DNA of 64,000 bases from Bradyrhizobium sp. 4 (GTDB lineage Bacteria > Pseudomonadota > Alphaproteobacteria > Rhizobiales > Xanthobacteraceae): the NCBI RefSeq assembly GCF_023100905.1, contig NZ_CP064686.1, positions 5,766,001 through 5,830,000 on the forward strand. The letters run 5' to 3'. Every line of letters begins with the position of its first letter. Position 1 is the first letter of the stretch. Of the stretch, positions 57,639 to 64,000 are shown one piece after another. A program made the position numbers and the translations under genes. The notes beneath the pieces are model-generated. The model saw only the letters and a program-made list of their open reading frames with translations, was not told the origin of the DNA and ran no database searches.

Positions 57639-58565
57639 CGTTTTTTGTTTCTTGTCCGCCTTCTCCTCTTTCTCCAGCGCCTTGCGCACCTCGTCGAACT
57701 CGCCCAGCGAGGCCTTGTCGGCGCGGGGGAAGCGCAGATCAAGCTTTTCGAGCGCCGCGACGATGGCCGACCCGATCACGACGCGCGCGAACCATTTGTG
57801 GTCGGCCGGCACGACATACCACGGCGCATGAGGCGTTGCCGTGTGCCGGACGATGTCCTGATAGACCGCCTGGTAGCGCGGCCACAGCGCGCGTTCCTTG
57901 ATGTCGTCCATGGAGAACTTCCACTGCTTGGACGGATCCTCCAGCCGATCGAGGAAGCGCTCGCGCTGCTCGTCCTTGGACAGGTTGAGGAAGAATTTCA
58001 GCACCACGGTGCCGTTACGCGAGAGATAGCGCTCCCACGCAGAGATGTCCTCGAATCGCTCTTTCCAGATGTTCTTGGTGAGGAGCTTCTGCGGCAGCTT
58101 CTCCTTGGCGAGGATCTCCGGGTGCACGCGCGTCACCAGGCATTCCTCGTAGTGGGAGCGGTTGAAGATGCCGATATGGCCGCGCTCCGGCAGCGCGATC
58201 GCGTGGCGCCAGAGGAAATCGTGATCGAGCTCCTTGCTGCTCGGCGCCTTGAAGGCACTGACTGCGCAGCCCTGCGGATTGATGCCCTCGAAGATCGCCT
58301 TGATCGCAGAATCCTTGCCGCCGGCGTCCATCGCCTGGAACACGATCAGCACCGACCAGCGGTCCTGGGCGTAGAGCTTCTCCTGAAACGCGATCAGCCG
58401 CTTCATGTTGGCATCGAGAATCTCCTGGGCCTTCTCCTTGTCGAGGTCGCCCTTCTCGTTGGTCTTGTGATCCTTGAGATGAAACTTGCCCGAACCATCG
58501 TAGCGGAATGGCGTGATGTAGCGGTCAAGTTCCTGGGCGAGCGATTTGGACGACTTCTTGCTCAT
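57615..58565 (-). CDS. ppk2: Polyphosphate kinase 2 family protein
   Basis: Transfers phosphate between polyphosphate and nucleotides. 316 residues. VLIVFQAMDAGGKDSAIKAIFEGINPQGC is the Walker A-like loop, SAFKAPSSKELDHDFLWRHAIALPERGHIGIFNRSHYEECLVTRVHPEIL contains Walker B and lid residues, and QWKFSMDDIKERALWPRYQAVYQDIVRHTATPHAPWYVVPADHKWFARVVIG completes the one-domain PPK2 core, resembling the class III group that phosphorylates AMP and ADP. The 41-base overlap with the livM-class gene suggests it is the last gene of that operon. The C-terminal tail (RKQPHAQ) falls within a dispersed repeat. Confidence 0.95.
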   Translation of the reverse strand: MSKKSSKSLAQELDRYITPFRYDGSGKFHLKDHKTNEKGDLDKEKAQEILDANMKRLIAFQEKLYAQDRWSVLIVFQAMDAGGKDSAIKAIFEGINPQGCAVSAFKAPSSKELDHDFLWRHAIALPERGHIGIFNRSHYEECLVTRVHPEILAKEKLPQKLLTKNIWKERFEDISAWERYLSRNGTVVLKFFLNLSKDEQRERFLDRLEDPSKQWKFSMDDIKERALWPRYQAVYQDIVRHTATPHAPWYVVPADHKWFARVVIGSAIVAALEKLDLRFPRADKASLGEFDEVRKALEKEEKADKKQKTRKQPHAQ

Positions 58566-59544
58566 GAGCGCGGGACACCTTGCGTTGCGGCTTCAATCGA
58601 TCGAGCAAGCTACCAAGGATGCCCTTCGGAAGGAATATGATGAAAAGCACGAGCAGCACGCCGTAGACGAGATTGTCCCAGCCGACCGCCTTGGTACCGA
58701 AGCCGATGCGCAGGGTCTCGGCCAGCATAATCGTGATGACGGCGCCGAAGGTCGGGCCGAGCGAGACGAACAGGCCGCCGACGATGGCCGCGAACACCAT
58801 CTGGAGCGACACCGCGATGCCGCTGACGGTGTCGGGCGTGATGAACATCTGGTACTGGCAGTAGATCGCGCCGGCGAGCGCCGTCATCAACGCGCTGAGC
58901 AGCGTGATCTTCAGCTTCTCCGCGGTGACGTCGACGCCGGCGGCAGCCGCGGCGTCCTCGTCCTCCGAGATCGCCTCCAGCGCATAGCGGGCCATGCTGC
59001 GGTCGACCCAGTGCCAGACCACGATGCCGAACAGCCAGACCCCGAGCGCGATCAGGTACCAGGTGATCTTGTCGTCGAATTGCAGCGACCAGAGCTTGTT
59101 GCCTGCGGCCCGGTTCGGCGTGTAGCCGAGCGAGCCGCCGGTGTAGTCGCGCGTCGCCGTGATGACCTGGAGCACGATGCCGGAGAGCGCGAGCGTCACC
59201 AGCACGAAATAGTGCCCGGTGATGCGGAAGCGGAAACAGGGATAGCCGACGATCAGCGCCAGCGCGCCGGCCGCGACCATGCCGATGGGGATACCGATCC
59301 AGGGCGACCATCCCAGGTGATTCCAGAGTAGCGCGGTGACATAGGCGCCTATTCCCATGAACCCGCCATGGCCGAGCGAGACGAGGCCGAACCGCCCCAT
59401 CATCGACCAGGACGTATAGGCGAACGACCAGATCAGGATCAGCACCAGGATGTGCAGATGATAGGGATCGCGATAGACGAAAGGCAGCGCGACCAGCGCC
59501 GCCAATCCCACCGCCCAGGCAGCAAGCCGTCCCCGCCCCATCAT
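58525..59544 (-). CDS. Liv-type ABC permease, LivM class (second operon)
   Basis: 339 residues from the first of two ATGs at 59544, overlapping the LivH-class stop. SWSMMGRFGLVSLGHGGFMGIGAY, YPCFRFRITGHYFVLVTLALSGIVLQ and ISEDEDAAAAAGVDVTAEKLKITLLSALMTALAGAIYCQY are LivM blocks. The tail beyond LPKGILGSLLDRLKPQRK is longer than usual and its last 13 codons overlap ppk2. Sequence differs clearly from the LivM of the operon at 9336, so this is a separate transporter, not a recent duplicate. Confidence 0.93.
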   Translation of the reverse strand: MMGRGRLAAWAVGLAALVALPFVYRDPYHLHILVLILIWSFAYTSWSMMGRFGLVSLGHGGFMGIGAYVTALLWNHLGWSPWIGIPIGMVAAGALALIVGYPCFRFRITGHYFVLVTLALSGIVLQVITATRDYTGGSLGYTPNRAAGNKLWSLQFDDKITWYLIALGVWLFGIVVWHWVDRSMARYALEAISEDEDAAAAAGVDVTAEKLKITLLSALMTALAGAIYCQYQMFITPDTVSGIAVSLQMVFAAIVGGLFVSLGPTFGAVITIMLAETLRIGFGTKAVGWDNLVYGVLLVLFIIFLPKGILGSLLDRLKPQRKVSRAHEQEVVQIARPGT

Positions 59545-60422
59545 CGGCGCCTCGCGAGCAGGCCCGCGGGCCGGATGAACATCATGACGATGAAGAAGGC
59601 GAAGGCGAGCACATAGCCCCATTCGAGATCGGAGAACAGGCCGCCGAGCGAGATGATCTCGGCGAACACGAAGGCGGCGATGAAGCCGCCGATGAAATTG
59701 CCGAGGCCCCCGAGCACGCAGATCAGGAACGTGATCGGTCCGAACGACAGGCCGACGAAGGGATGCACGTCATATTGCAGCACAAGGAGGCAGGCGGCGA
59801 GCCCGGCCAGCCCCCCGCCGATCGCGGAGGTGATGAGATAGATCCGCTTGGTATCGACGCCCATCAGCGCCATGATCTGCCGGTCCTGCGAGATCGCGCG
59901 GATCGCGGTGCCGGTGAAGGTCCGCGTCATGAACAGATAGACCGCGACCATGCCGACCAGCGCGGCCAGGAAGGACAGAAGTCGTGCGTAGCTGAAATTC
60001 ATGTCGCCGAAGGCGAGCACCGGCAGGCGAATACCGAGGTTGCGGAAGTCGATGCCGAAGGCGACGGTGGCAAAGCTCTGCAGCACGAACAGCACCCCGC
60101 CGGTCGCCAGCAACTGGTTGATCGGCGGCGCAGTGAGGAGCGGCGCGATCACGAGGTAATGCAGCGCCGCGCCGAGCACCGCGACCAGCAGGATGGTGAG
60201 CGGCGCGGCGAGGAAGTAACTGATGCCGTAATACTGCACCAGGAAGTACATGGCGTACATGCCGATCATCACCAGCTCGGCATAGCAGATCCAGGTCACG
60301 TCGATGACGCCGAAGATCAAATTGAGCCCGAGCGCGAGCAACGCCAGCACGCCGCCGAGCAGGATGCCGTTGATCACGGCCTCCAGCAGGTAGATGTCGA
60401 AAATGTCCAGAAATGCTTGCAT
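59541..60422 (-). CDS. Liv-type ABC permease, LivH class (second operon)
   Basis: 293 residues, about eight membrane helices. MQAFLDIFDIYLLEAVINGILLGGVLALLALGLNLIFGVIDVTWICYAELVMIGMY replaces the usual LNLSHG with VTWICYAELV, an alteration in the first conserved loop that is uncommon to me. TRTFTGTAIRAISQDRQIMALMGVD is the ATPase-contact loop and MMFIRPAGLLARRR the end. Between the LivF and LivM genes in a continuous operon; the stop overlaps livM. Confidence 0.92.
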   Translation of the reverse strand: MQAFLDIFDIYLLEAVINGILLGGVLALLALGLNLIFGVIDVTWICYAELVMIGMYAMYFLVQYYGISYFLAAPLTILLVAVLGAALHYLVIAPLLTAPPINQLLATGGVLFVLQSFATVAFGIDFRNLGIRLPVLAFGDMNFSYARLLSFLAALVGMVAVYLFMTRTFTGTAIRAISQDRQIMALMGVDTKRIYLITSAIGGGLAGLAACLLVLQYDVHPFVGLSFGPITFLICVLGGLGNFIGGFIAAFVFAEIISLGGLFSDLEWGYVLAFAFFIVMMFIRPAGLLARRR

Positions 60423-60435
60423 GCCCGCATGAACC

Positions 60436-61143
60436 TCACACCCCGAGATAAGCTTCCTTGACCGTGTCGCTCGCCAGCATCTCGGCCGAGGTGCCTGAGG
60501 ACCTGATCGTGCCCGCCTCGATCAGATAGGCGCGATCGACCACCTTCAGCACCTGCTGCACATTCTGCTCGACGATCAGCACGGTCAGCCCGCTGGCGCG
60601 GATCCGCTTCACCAGCTCGAACACCTGTTGCACCACGACCGGCGCGAGCCCCGCCGACGGCTCGTCGAGCAGCAGCAGCTTTGGATTCGACATCAGCGCG
60701 CGGCCGATCGCGCACATCTGCTGCTCGCCGCCGGACATGGTGCCGGCCATCTGGTGGCGGCGCTCCTTCAGGCGCGGAAACAGCTCGAACACCACGTCCA
60801 GCCGCTCGGCATAGTGGCCGCGCGCCTCCTGCATGAAGGCACCCATCTTGAGATTGTCGTCGACCGAGAGCTGCGGAAACAGCCGCCGGTTCTCCGGCAC
60901 ATGCGCGATCCCGAGGCTGACAATCTTGTGCGGCGGCGTGGCCACGACGTCGACGGCTTCCATTCTGATCGAGCCACGCGAGGGACGGATCAGCCCGGAG
61001 ATGACGCGCATCAGCGTGGTCTTGCCGGCCCCATTCGGCCCGATGACGCCGACGGCCTCCCCCGCCTTCACGTCGAGATCGACGCCGAACAGTGCCTGGA
61101 AGGTGCCATAGCCGGCATTGACGCCGCGGAGCTCAAGCATCAC
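60436..61143 (-). CDS. Liv-type ABC ATPase, LivF class (second operon)
   Basis: 235 residues. GPNGAGKTTLMRVISGL (Walker A), HVPENRRLFPQLSVDDNLKMGAF (Q-loop region), TMSGGEQQMCAIGRALMSNPKLLLLDEPSAGLAPVVVQQVFELV (signature, Walker B and D-loop) and LIVEQNVQQVLKVVDRAYLIEAG (H-loop area) give the LivF pattern. Its ATG overlaps the LivG stop (ATGA). Unlike the other operon in this window, LivG and LivF are separate here. Confidence 0.95.
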   Translation of the reverse strand: MMLELRGVNAGYGTFQALFGVDLDVKAGEAVGVIGPNGAGKTTLMRVISGLIRPSRGSIRMEAVDVVATPPHKIVSLGIAHVPENRRLFPQLSVDDNLKMGAFMQEARGHYAERLDVVFELFPRLKERRHQMAGTMSGGEQQMCAIGRALMSNPKLLLLDEPSAGLAPVVVQQVFELVKRIRASGLTVLIVEQNVQQVLKVVDRAYLIEAGTIRSSGTSAEMLASDTVKEAYLGV

Positions 61144-61910
61144 TGCACCCCCGCGCGGCGGCGCGCTGCGGCGGCCGCGGCCTGCGTGGTCTCGGCATCG
61201 GTGCCGAGATAGACCTCGATGACACGGGGATCGCCGGCAACGGCACTTGGCAATCCTTCCGAGATCTTCTCGCCGTGATCGAGCACCATGACGCGATCGA
61301 CGACGCGCATCAGCACGCCCATGATGTGCTCGACCCAGATGATGGTGATGCCGAGTTCGTCGCGGATGTTGCGCAGCATGTTGGCCGCCTGCCCCATCTC
61401 GGCCTCGTCGAGGCCGCCGAGGCTCTCGTCGGCCAGCAGGAGTTTTGGCGCGGTGGCGAGCGCTTTCGCCAGCTCGAGCTTCTTCAGGCCGGCTGCGCCG
61501 AGGCCATCGACGCTGGCATGGCGATCGGTCGGCAGGCCGACCATCGCCAGCGATCTTTCGGCCGCCTCCTCGGCCCTGGCACGGCTGTGGCGGCCCTGGC
61601 CGTAAAATCCGGCGAGCGCGACGTTCTCGAAGATCGTCAGGCGACGGAATGGCCGCGGGATCTGGAAGGTGCGGCCGATGCCGCTGTTGATGATCCGGTG
61701 CGGCGGAAGGCCTGCGATCTCGGAGCCGTCGAACAGGATCGAACCGGACGTCGGCGCCAGCGTGCCCGAGAGCATATTGAAGATCGTGCTCTTGCCCGAG
61801 CCGTTGGGGCCGATCAGGCCGAGGATCTCGCCCTGGCCGACCTTGAACGACACATTGTTGACGGCGGTGAAGCCGCCAAACCGCTTCACCAGCCCGCTGA
61901 CTTCCAGCAC
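61140..61910 (-). CDS. Liv-type ABC ATPase, LivG class (second operon)
   Basis: 256 residues. GPNGSGKSTIFNMLSGTLAPTSG (Walker A), GRTFQIPRPFRRLTIFENVALAGFYG (Q-loop), and a signature loop LGAAGLKKLELAKALATAPKLLLADESLGGLDEAE in which LSGGQ is replaced, as in the fused LivG domain at 10262. IIWVEHIMGVLMRVVDRVMVLDHG carries the H-loop. It starts 31 bases after the binding-protein stop. Confidence 0.93.
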   Translation of the reverse strand: MLEVSGLVKRFGGFTAVNNVSFKVGQGEILGLIGPNGSGKSTIFNMLSGTLAPTSGSILFDGSEIAGLPPHRIINSGIGRTFQIPRPFRRLTIFENVALAGFYGQGRHSRARAEEAAERSLAMVGLPTDRHASVDGLGAAGLKKLELAKALATAPKLLLADESLGGLDEAEMGQAANMLRNIRDELGITIIWVEHIMGVLMRVVDRVMVLDHGEKISEGLPSAVAGDPRVIEVYLGTDAETTQAAAAAARRRAGVQ

Positions 61911-61941
61911 CGTCCCGCTCTCCTCTCTGCGCGCATTTGCG

Positions 61942-63264
61942 CTACTGGTTGCTGTAGGTGGTGCCCTTCGGCAACGGCAGCACGGCCTCGCGCTGCGCCT
62001 GGCTCTTGGGCCACACCACCGAGGACTTGTCGTCGATGTACTGGATCACGACCGGAAACGAGCGCTCGTTCTGCCCGGCCATCGGCGTGCCCTCGCCGTA
62101 AAACTTGACGCCGAAGCCGAGCATGGTGCCGCCCTCGGGAATATCAGTGTCGAGCGCAGCTTTGCGCAGCGCATCTGGATCGACGCCACCGTACTTCTTG
62201 ATCGCACGCGGCAGCACGTCATTCATGAACACATAAGTGTTGGACGCACCGATGCCGACATGCGCCGAGCGGATGGCGACGCCGGGCCGGATCTTGTCGA
62301 ATTCCTCGCCGACCATCTTGATCACAGGCGGGAGCTTGGGATCCATGGTCTTCTGGTTGGCAAGCCAGATCGAGATCGGGTCGGTGTTGAAGATGTAGGT
62401 GGCATCGGCCCCCATGCCTTCCTTCAGTTTTTCATAGACCCCGTAACCCGCACCATGCCCCATCAGCGCGCCGAATTTCAGCCCCTGCTCGCGCGCCTGA
62501 CGCAGCAACAGCGTGATATCGGGGTTGTAGCCGGTGTGGAAAATGACGTCGGGCTTGGCGCGCTTCAACTTGGTCACCAGCGCGGAGAGGTCAGGCGCGG
62601 TGGCCGAATAGCCTTCCTTCATCACGACGTTGAAGCCCGCCTTTTTCGCGCCGGCCTCGTTGCCCCTGGACACGTCGACGCCATAGGCGCCGTCCTCGTG
62701 AATGATCGCGACGCGCAGATCCTTCGGCTCCTTGTCGAACTTCGCCTTGGCGTTCTGCGCGATGAAATCCATCGTCATCATGCCGAACTGGTCGCCGCTC
62801 GCTTGCGGGCGGAAGACGTATTTGTAACCCTTCTCGTTGAACACGGCCGACGAGATGCAGGTCGTCATCCACATGAACTTCTTGAGCTGCTCGACACGGG
62901 CCGCGACCGGCACGCATTGCGCCGAGGAGAAGAAGCCGAGCACCATGTCGACCTTTTCCTGCTCGAGCAGGCGAACGGATTCGTTGATCGCGATGTCGGG
63001 CTTGCTCTGCGCATCGGCATAGACCGCTTCGATCTTGTAACCCTCGACGCCGGTCCTGGCGAAATGGTCGAGGACGATCTTTGCTCCAATATAGCCGAGT
63101 TCAGAGCCGCCGCCGGCGAGAGGCCCTGTCAAATCGAAAACGACGCCGATCTTGATCTTCTTATCTTTGCCTTGATCCTGGGCCTGGGCGGACAGCGCCA
63201 AGCCCGTCGCTGATATCGCGACCAACAGCCCACGTACCAAACGGGCAGCCATGCGCACGCGCAT
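61942..63264 (-). CDS. Liv-type ABC substrate-binding protein (second operon)
   Basis: 440 residues. ATG at 63264 follows GGGAGG and gives a Sec leader (ending ALSAQAQ). KIKIGVVFDLTGPLAGGGSELGYIGAKIVLDHFARTG, VAIIHEDGAYGVDVSRGNEAGAKKAGFNVVMKEGYSATAPDLSALVTKLKRAKPDVIFHTGYNPDITLLLRQAREQGLKF and YIFNTDPISIWLANQKTMDPKLPPVIK define it. Most similar in this window to the orphan binding protein at 15872. Ligand unknown. Confidence 0.93.
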   Translation of the reverse strand: MRVRMAARLVRGLLVAISATGLALSAQAQDQGKDKKIKIGVVFDLTGPLAGGGSELGYIGAKIVLDHFARTGVEGYKIEAVYADAQSKPDIAINESVRLLEQEKVDMVLGFFSSAQCVPVAARVEQLKKFMWMTTCISSAVFNEKGYKYVFRPQASGDQFGMMTMDFIAQNAKAKFDKEPKDLRVAIIHEDGAYGVDVSRGNEAGAKKAGFNVVMKEGYSATAPDLSALVTKLKRAKPDVIFHTGYNPDITLLLRQAREQGLKFGALMGHGAGYGVYEKLKEGMGADATYIFNTDPISIWLANQKTMDPKLPPVIKMVGEEFDKIRPGVAIRSAHVGIGASNTYVFMNDVLPRAIKKYGGVDPDALRKAALDTDIPEGGTMLGFGVKFYGEGTPMAGQNERSFPVVIQYIDDKSSVVWPKSQAQREAVLPLPKGTTYSNQ

Positions 63265-63359
63265 CAAAACCTCCCTGGCCGATTGTGCATTGCATTCTTT
63301 TTGCTTTTGTATTTTTGCCCATCACATGGGCTGGGCGCAGCGATGTCAAGCCTCGCGCG

Positions 63360-64000
63360 TCAGCGCAACGCGAACTGCTGCTCGACGAAGGCCGTGACAA
63401 ATCGCGGCATGGACGGCGTGAGATCGCTCATTCCGCGCACGAGATGGATAGCCGACAGCTCCGGCTCGGCCTCGCGCGCCAGATTGGCTTCGATCCGCGC
63501 ACGCGCCACATCACCCGGCATGTCCAGGTTGATAATTTGCAACATGGCAATCGTGGGGCCGGTGACGACGCAGTGCCAGTCCGGTTCGACCCGATAGTCG
63601 GCCGCGGTGAGGCCGGTCTCTTCCTCGAGTTCGCGGATCACGCTGCCGGGAATGTCCAGCGTGTCGCCCCTGACGTCGTCGAGATCGGGCGTGCCCGATG
63701 GGAAATAGATCCGGCCTGCATTGGCGGTATGCTGCGCCATCTCGCCCATCACGAATGCGCCGTCGGAGCTACGCAGCGCGCCCATGCCAAAACCGTTGAA
63801 CACGGCCTTGTCGGGAAAGCCCAGTCGCGCCAGGCGAGGAAGCTCGCGAAATCGGTCTCGAAATAGGTCGCGGCGAGATGGCCGTCGGTAAACACGGCAT
63901 CCCGCCCGATCAGGACGCGACCGTTCCAGATCTTTGGCCGCTCGCGCTGCTTCTCGGCGAAATGCGTGGCGATCTCGTCACGCCGCTCCTCCGCGAACGG
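63360..64000 (-). pseudogene. NUDIX hydrolase, frameshifted and cut by window edge
   Basis: The 147-residue frame at 63360-63803 has a degenerate Nudix box (GDTLDIPGSVIRELEEETGL, keeping REL-EE-x-GL). Upstream, a different frame reads WNGRVLIGRDAVFTDGHLAATYFETDFASFLAWRDW, which is the expected N-terminal half. The frames join near 63815-63822: inserting one G into TGGGCTTTCCC gives RDWGFPDKAVFNGFGMGALRSSDG, a continuous protein. So there is either a one-base deletion in a G run or a sequencing error. The true start lies beyond base 64000. It probably hydrolysed a nucleoside-diphosphate-linked compound. Confidence 0.7.

Noticed and set aside
1..64000. CRISPR, tRNA, rRNA, prophage or transposase
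   Set aside because: I looked for repeat-spacer periodicity, cloverleaf-like ends with CCA, and transposase or integrase motifs and found none I could support.

Overview
This 64-kb window looks like chromosomal DNA from a Bradyrhizobium-type alphaproteobacterium. Base composition is high-GC with strong GC3 in every real gene. There are many ABC and TRAP/TctC binding proteins, paired RlpA proteins, a BlaI/M56 pair, DUF1800/DUF1501 and PPK2 genes, and palindromic intergenic repeats of a kind I associate with Bradyrhizobium. The genus is an inference from memory of protein and repeat style, not from a search. I saw no rRNA, tRNA, CRISPR array, insertion sequence, integrase or phage gene.

Layout: 1-7 kb holds a truncated TRAP binding protein, leuA, a small membrane protein, a Tat-exported SMP-30 lactonase, a GGND-repeat protein and a DAO-type oxidoreductase. 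7-13 kb is a branched-chain/amide-type ABC operon whose two ATPases are fused into one polypeptide and whose transporter genes are flanked by two near-identical binding proteins. 13-17 kb has a UvrA2-like protein and an orphan binding protein. 17-21 kb has hypothetical proteins, a Gfo/Idh/MocA dehydrogenase, a small RlpA and a CmcJ-like oxygenase. 21-28.7 kb is a sulfonate-type sulfur-scavenging locus: binding protein, permease, ATPase, DszC/SfnB-like flavoprotein, SsuD and SsuA in one overlapping operon, with a divergent second SsuA-like protein.

28.8-33.8 kb is the region I find most interesting. A small SrpA-type catalase and a 1023-aa winged-helix/AAA/TPR regulator converge. Upstream of the catalase, and again upstream of the regulator and the divergent small membrane-protein genes, lies the same gapless element: four hexamers of TAAGGA type at exactly 11-bp spacing, followed at the same distance by a CTAGCAT box. 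This predicts one regulon driven by the resident OmpR-type DNA-binding domain.

33.8-38.8 kb carries a Gly/Tyr-rich exported protein, glgC-glgA, a SemiSWEET, a LigB/DODA dioxygenase and a small conserved-looking protein. 38.8-43.5 kb has a carboxylesterase-fold protein that has lost its nucleophile and an 896-aa Baeyer-Villiger-type monooxygenase fused to an alpha/beta-hydrolase. 43.5-51.2 kb has small hypothetical genes, an RlpA lipoprotein, the DUF1800-DUF1501 pair, and a BlaI/M56-protease pair whose sensor domain is not penicillin-binding. 51.3-57 kb holds malic enzyme, a TctC protein, a large MscS channel and an 846-base gap. 57.5-63.3 kb is a second, unfused Liv-type ABC operon overlapping ppk2. 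The window ends in a frameshifted NUDIX gene.
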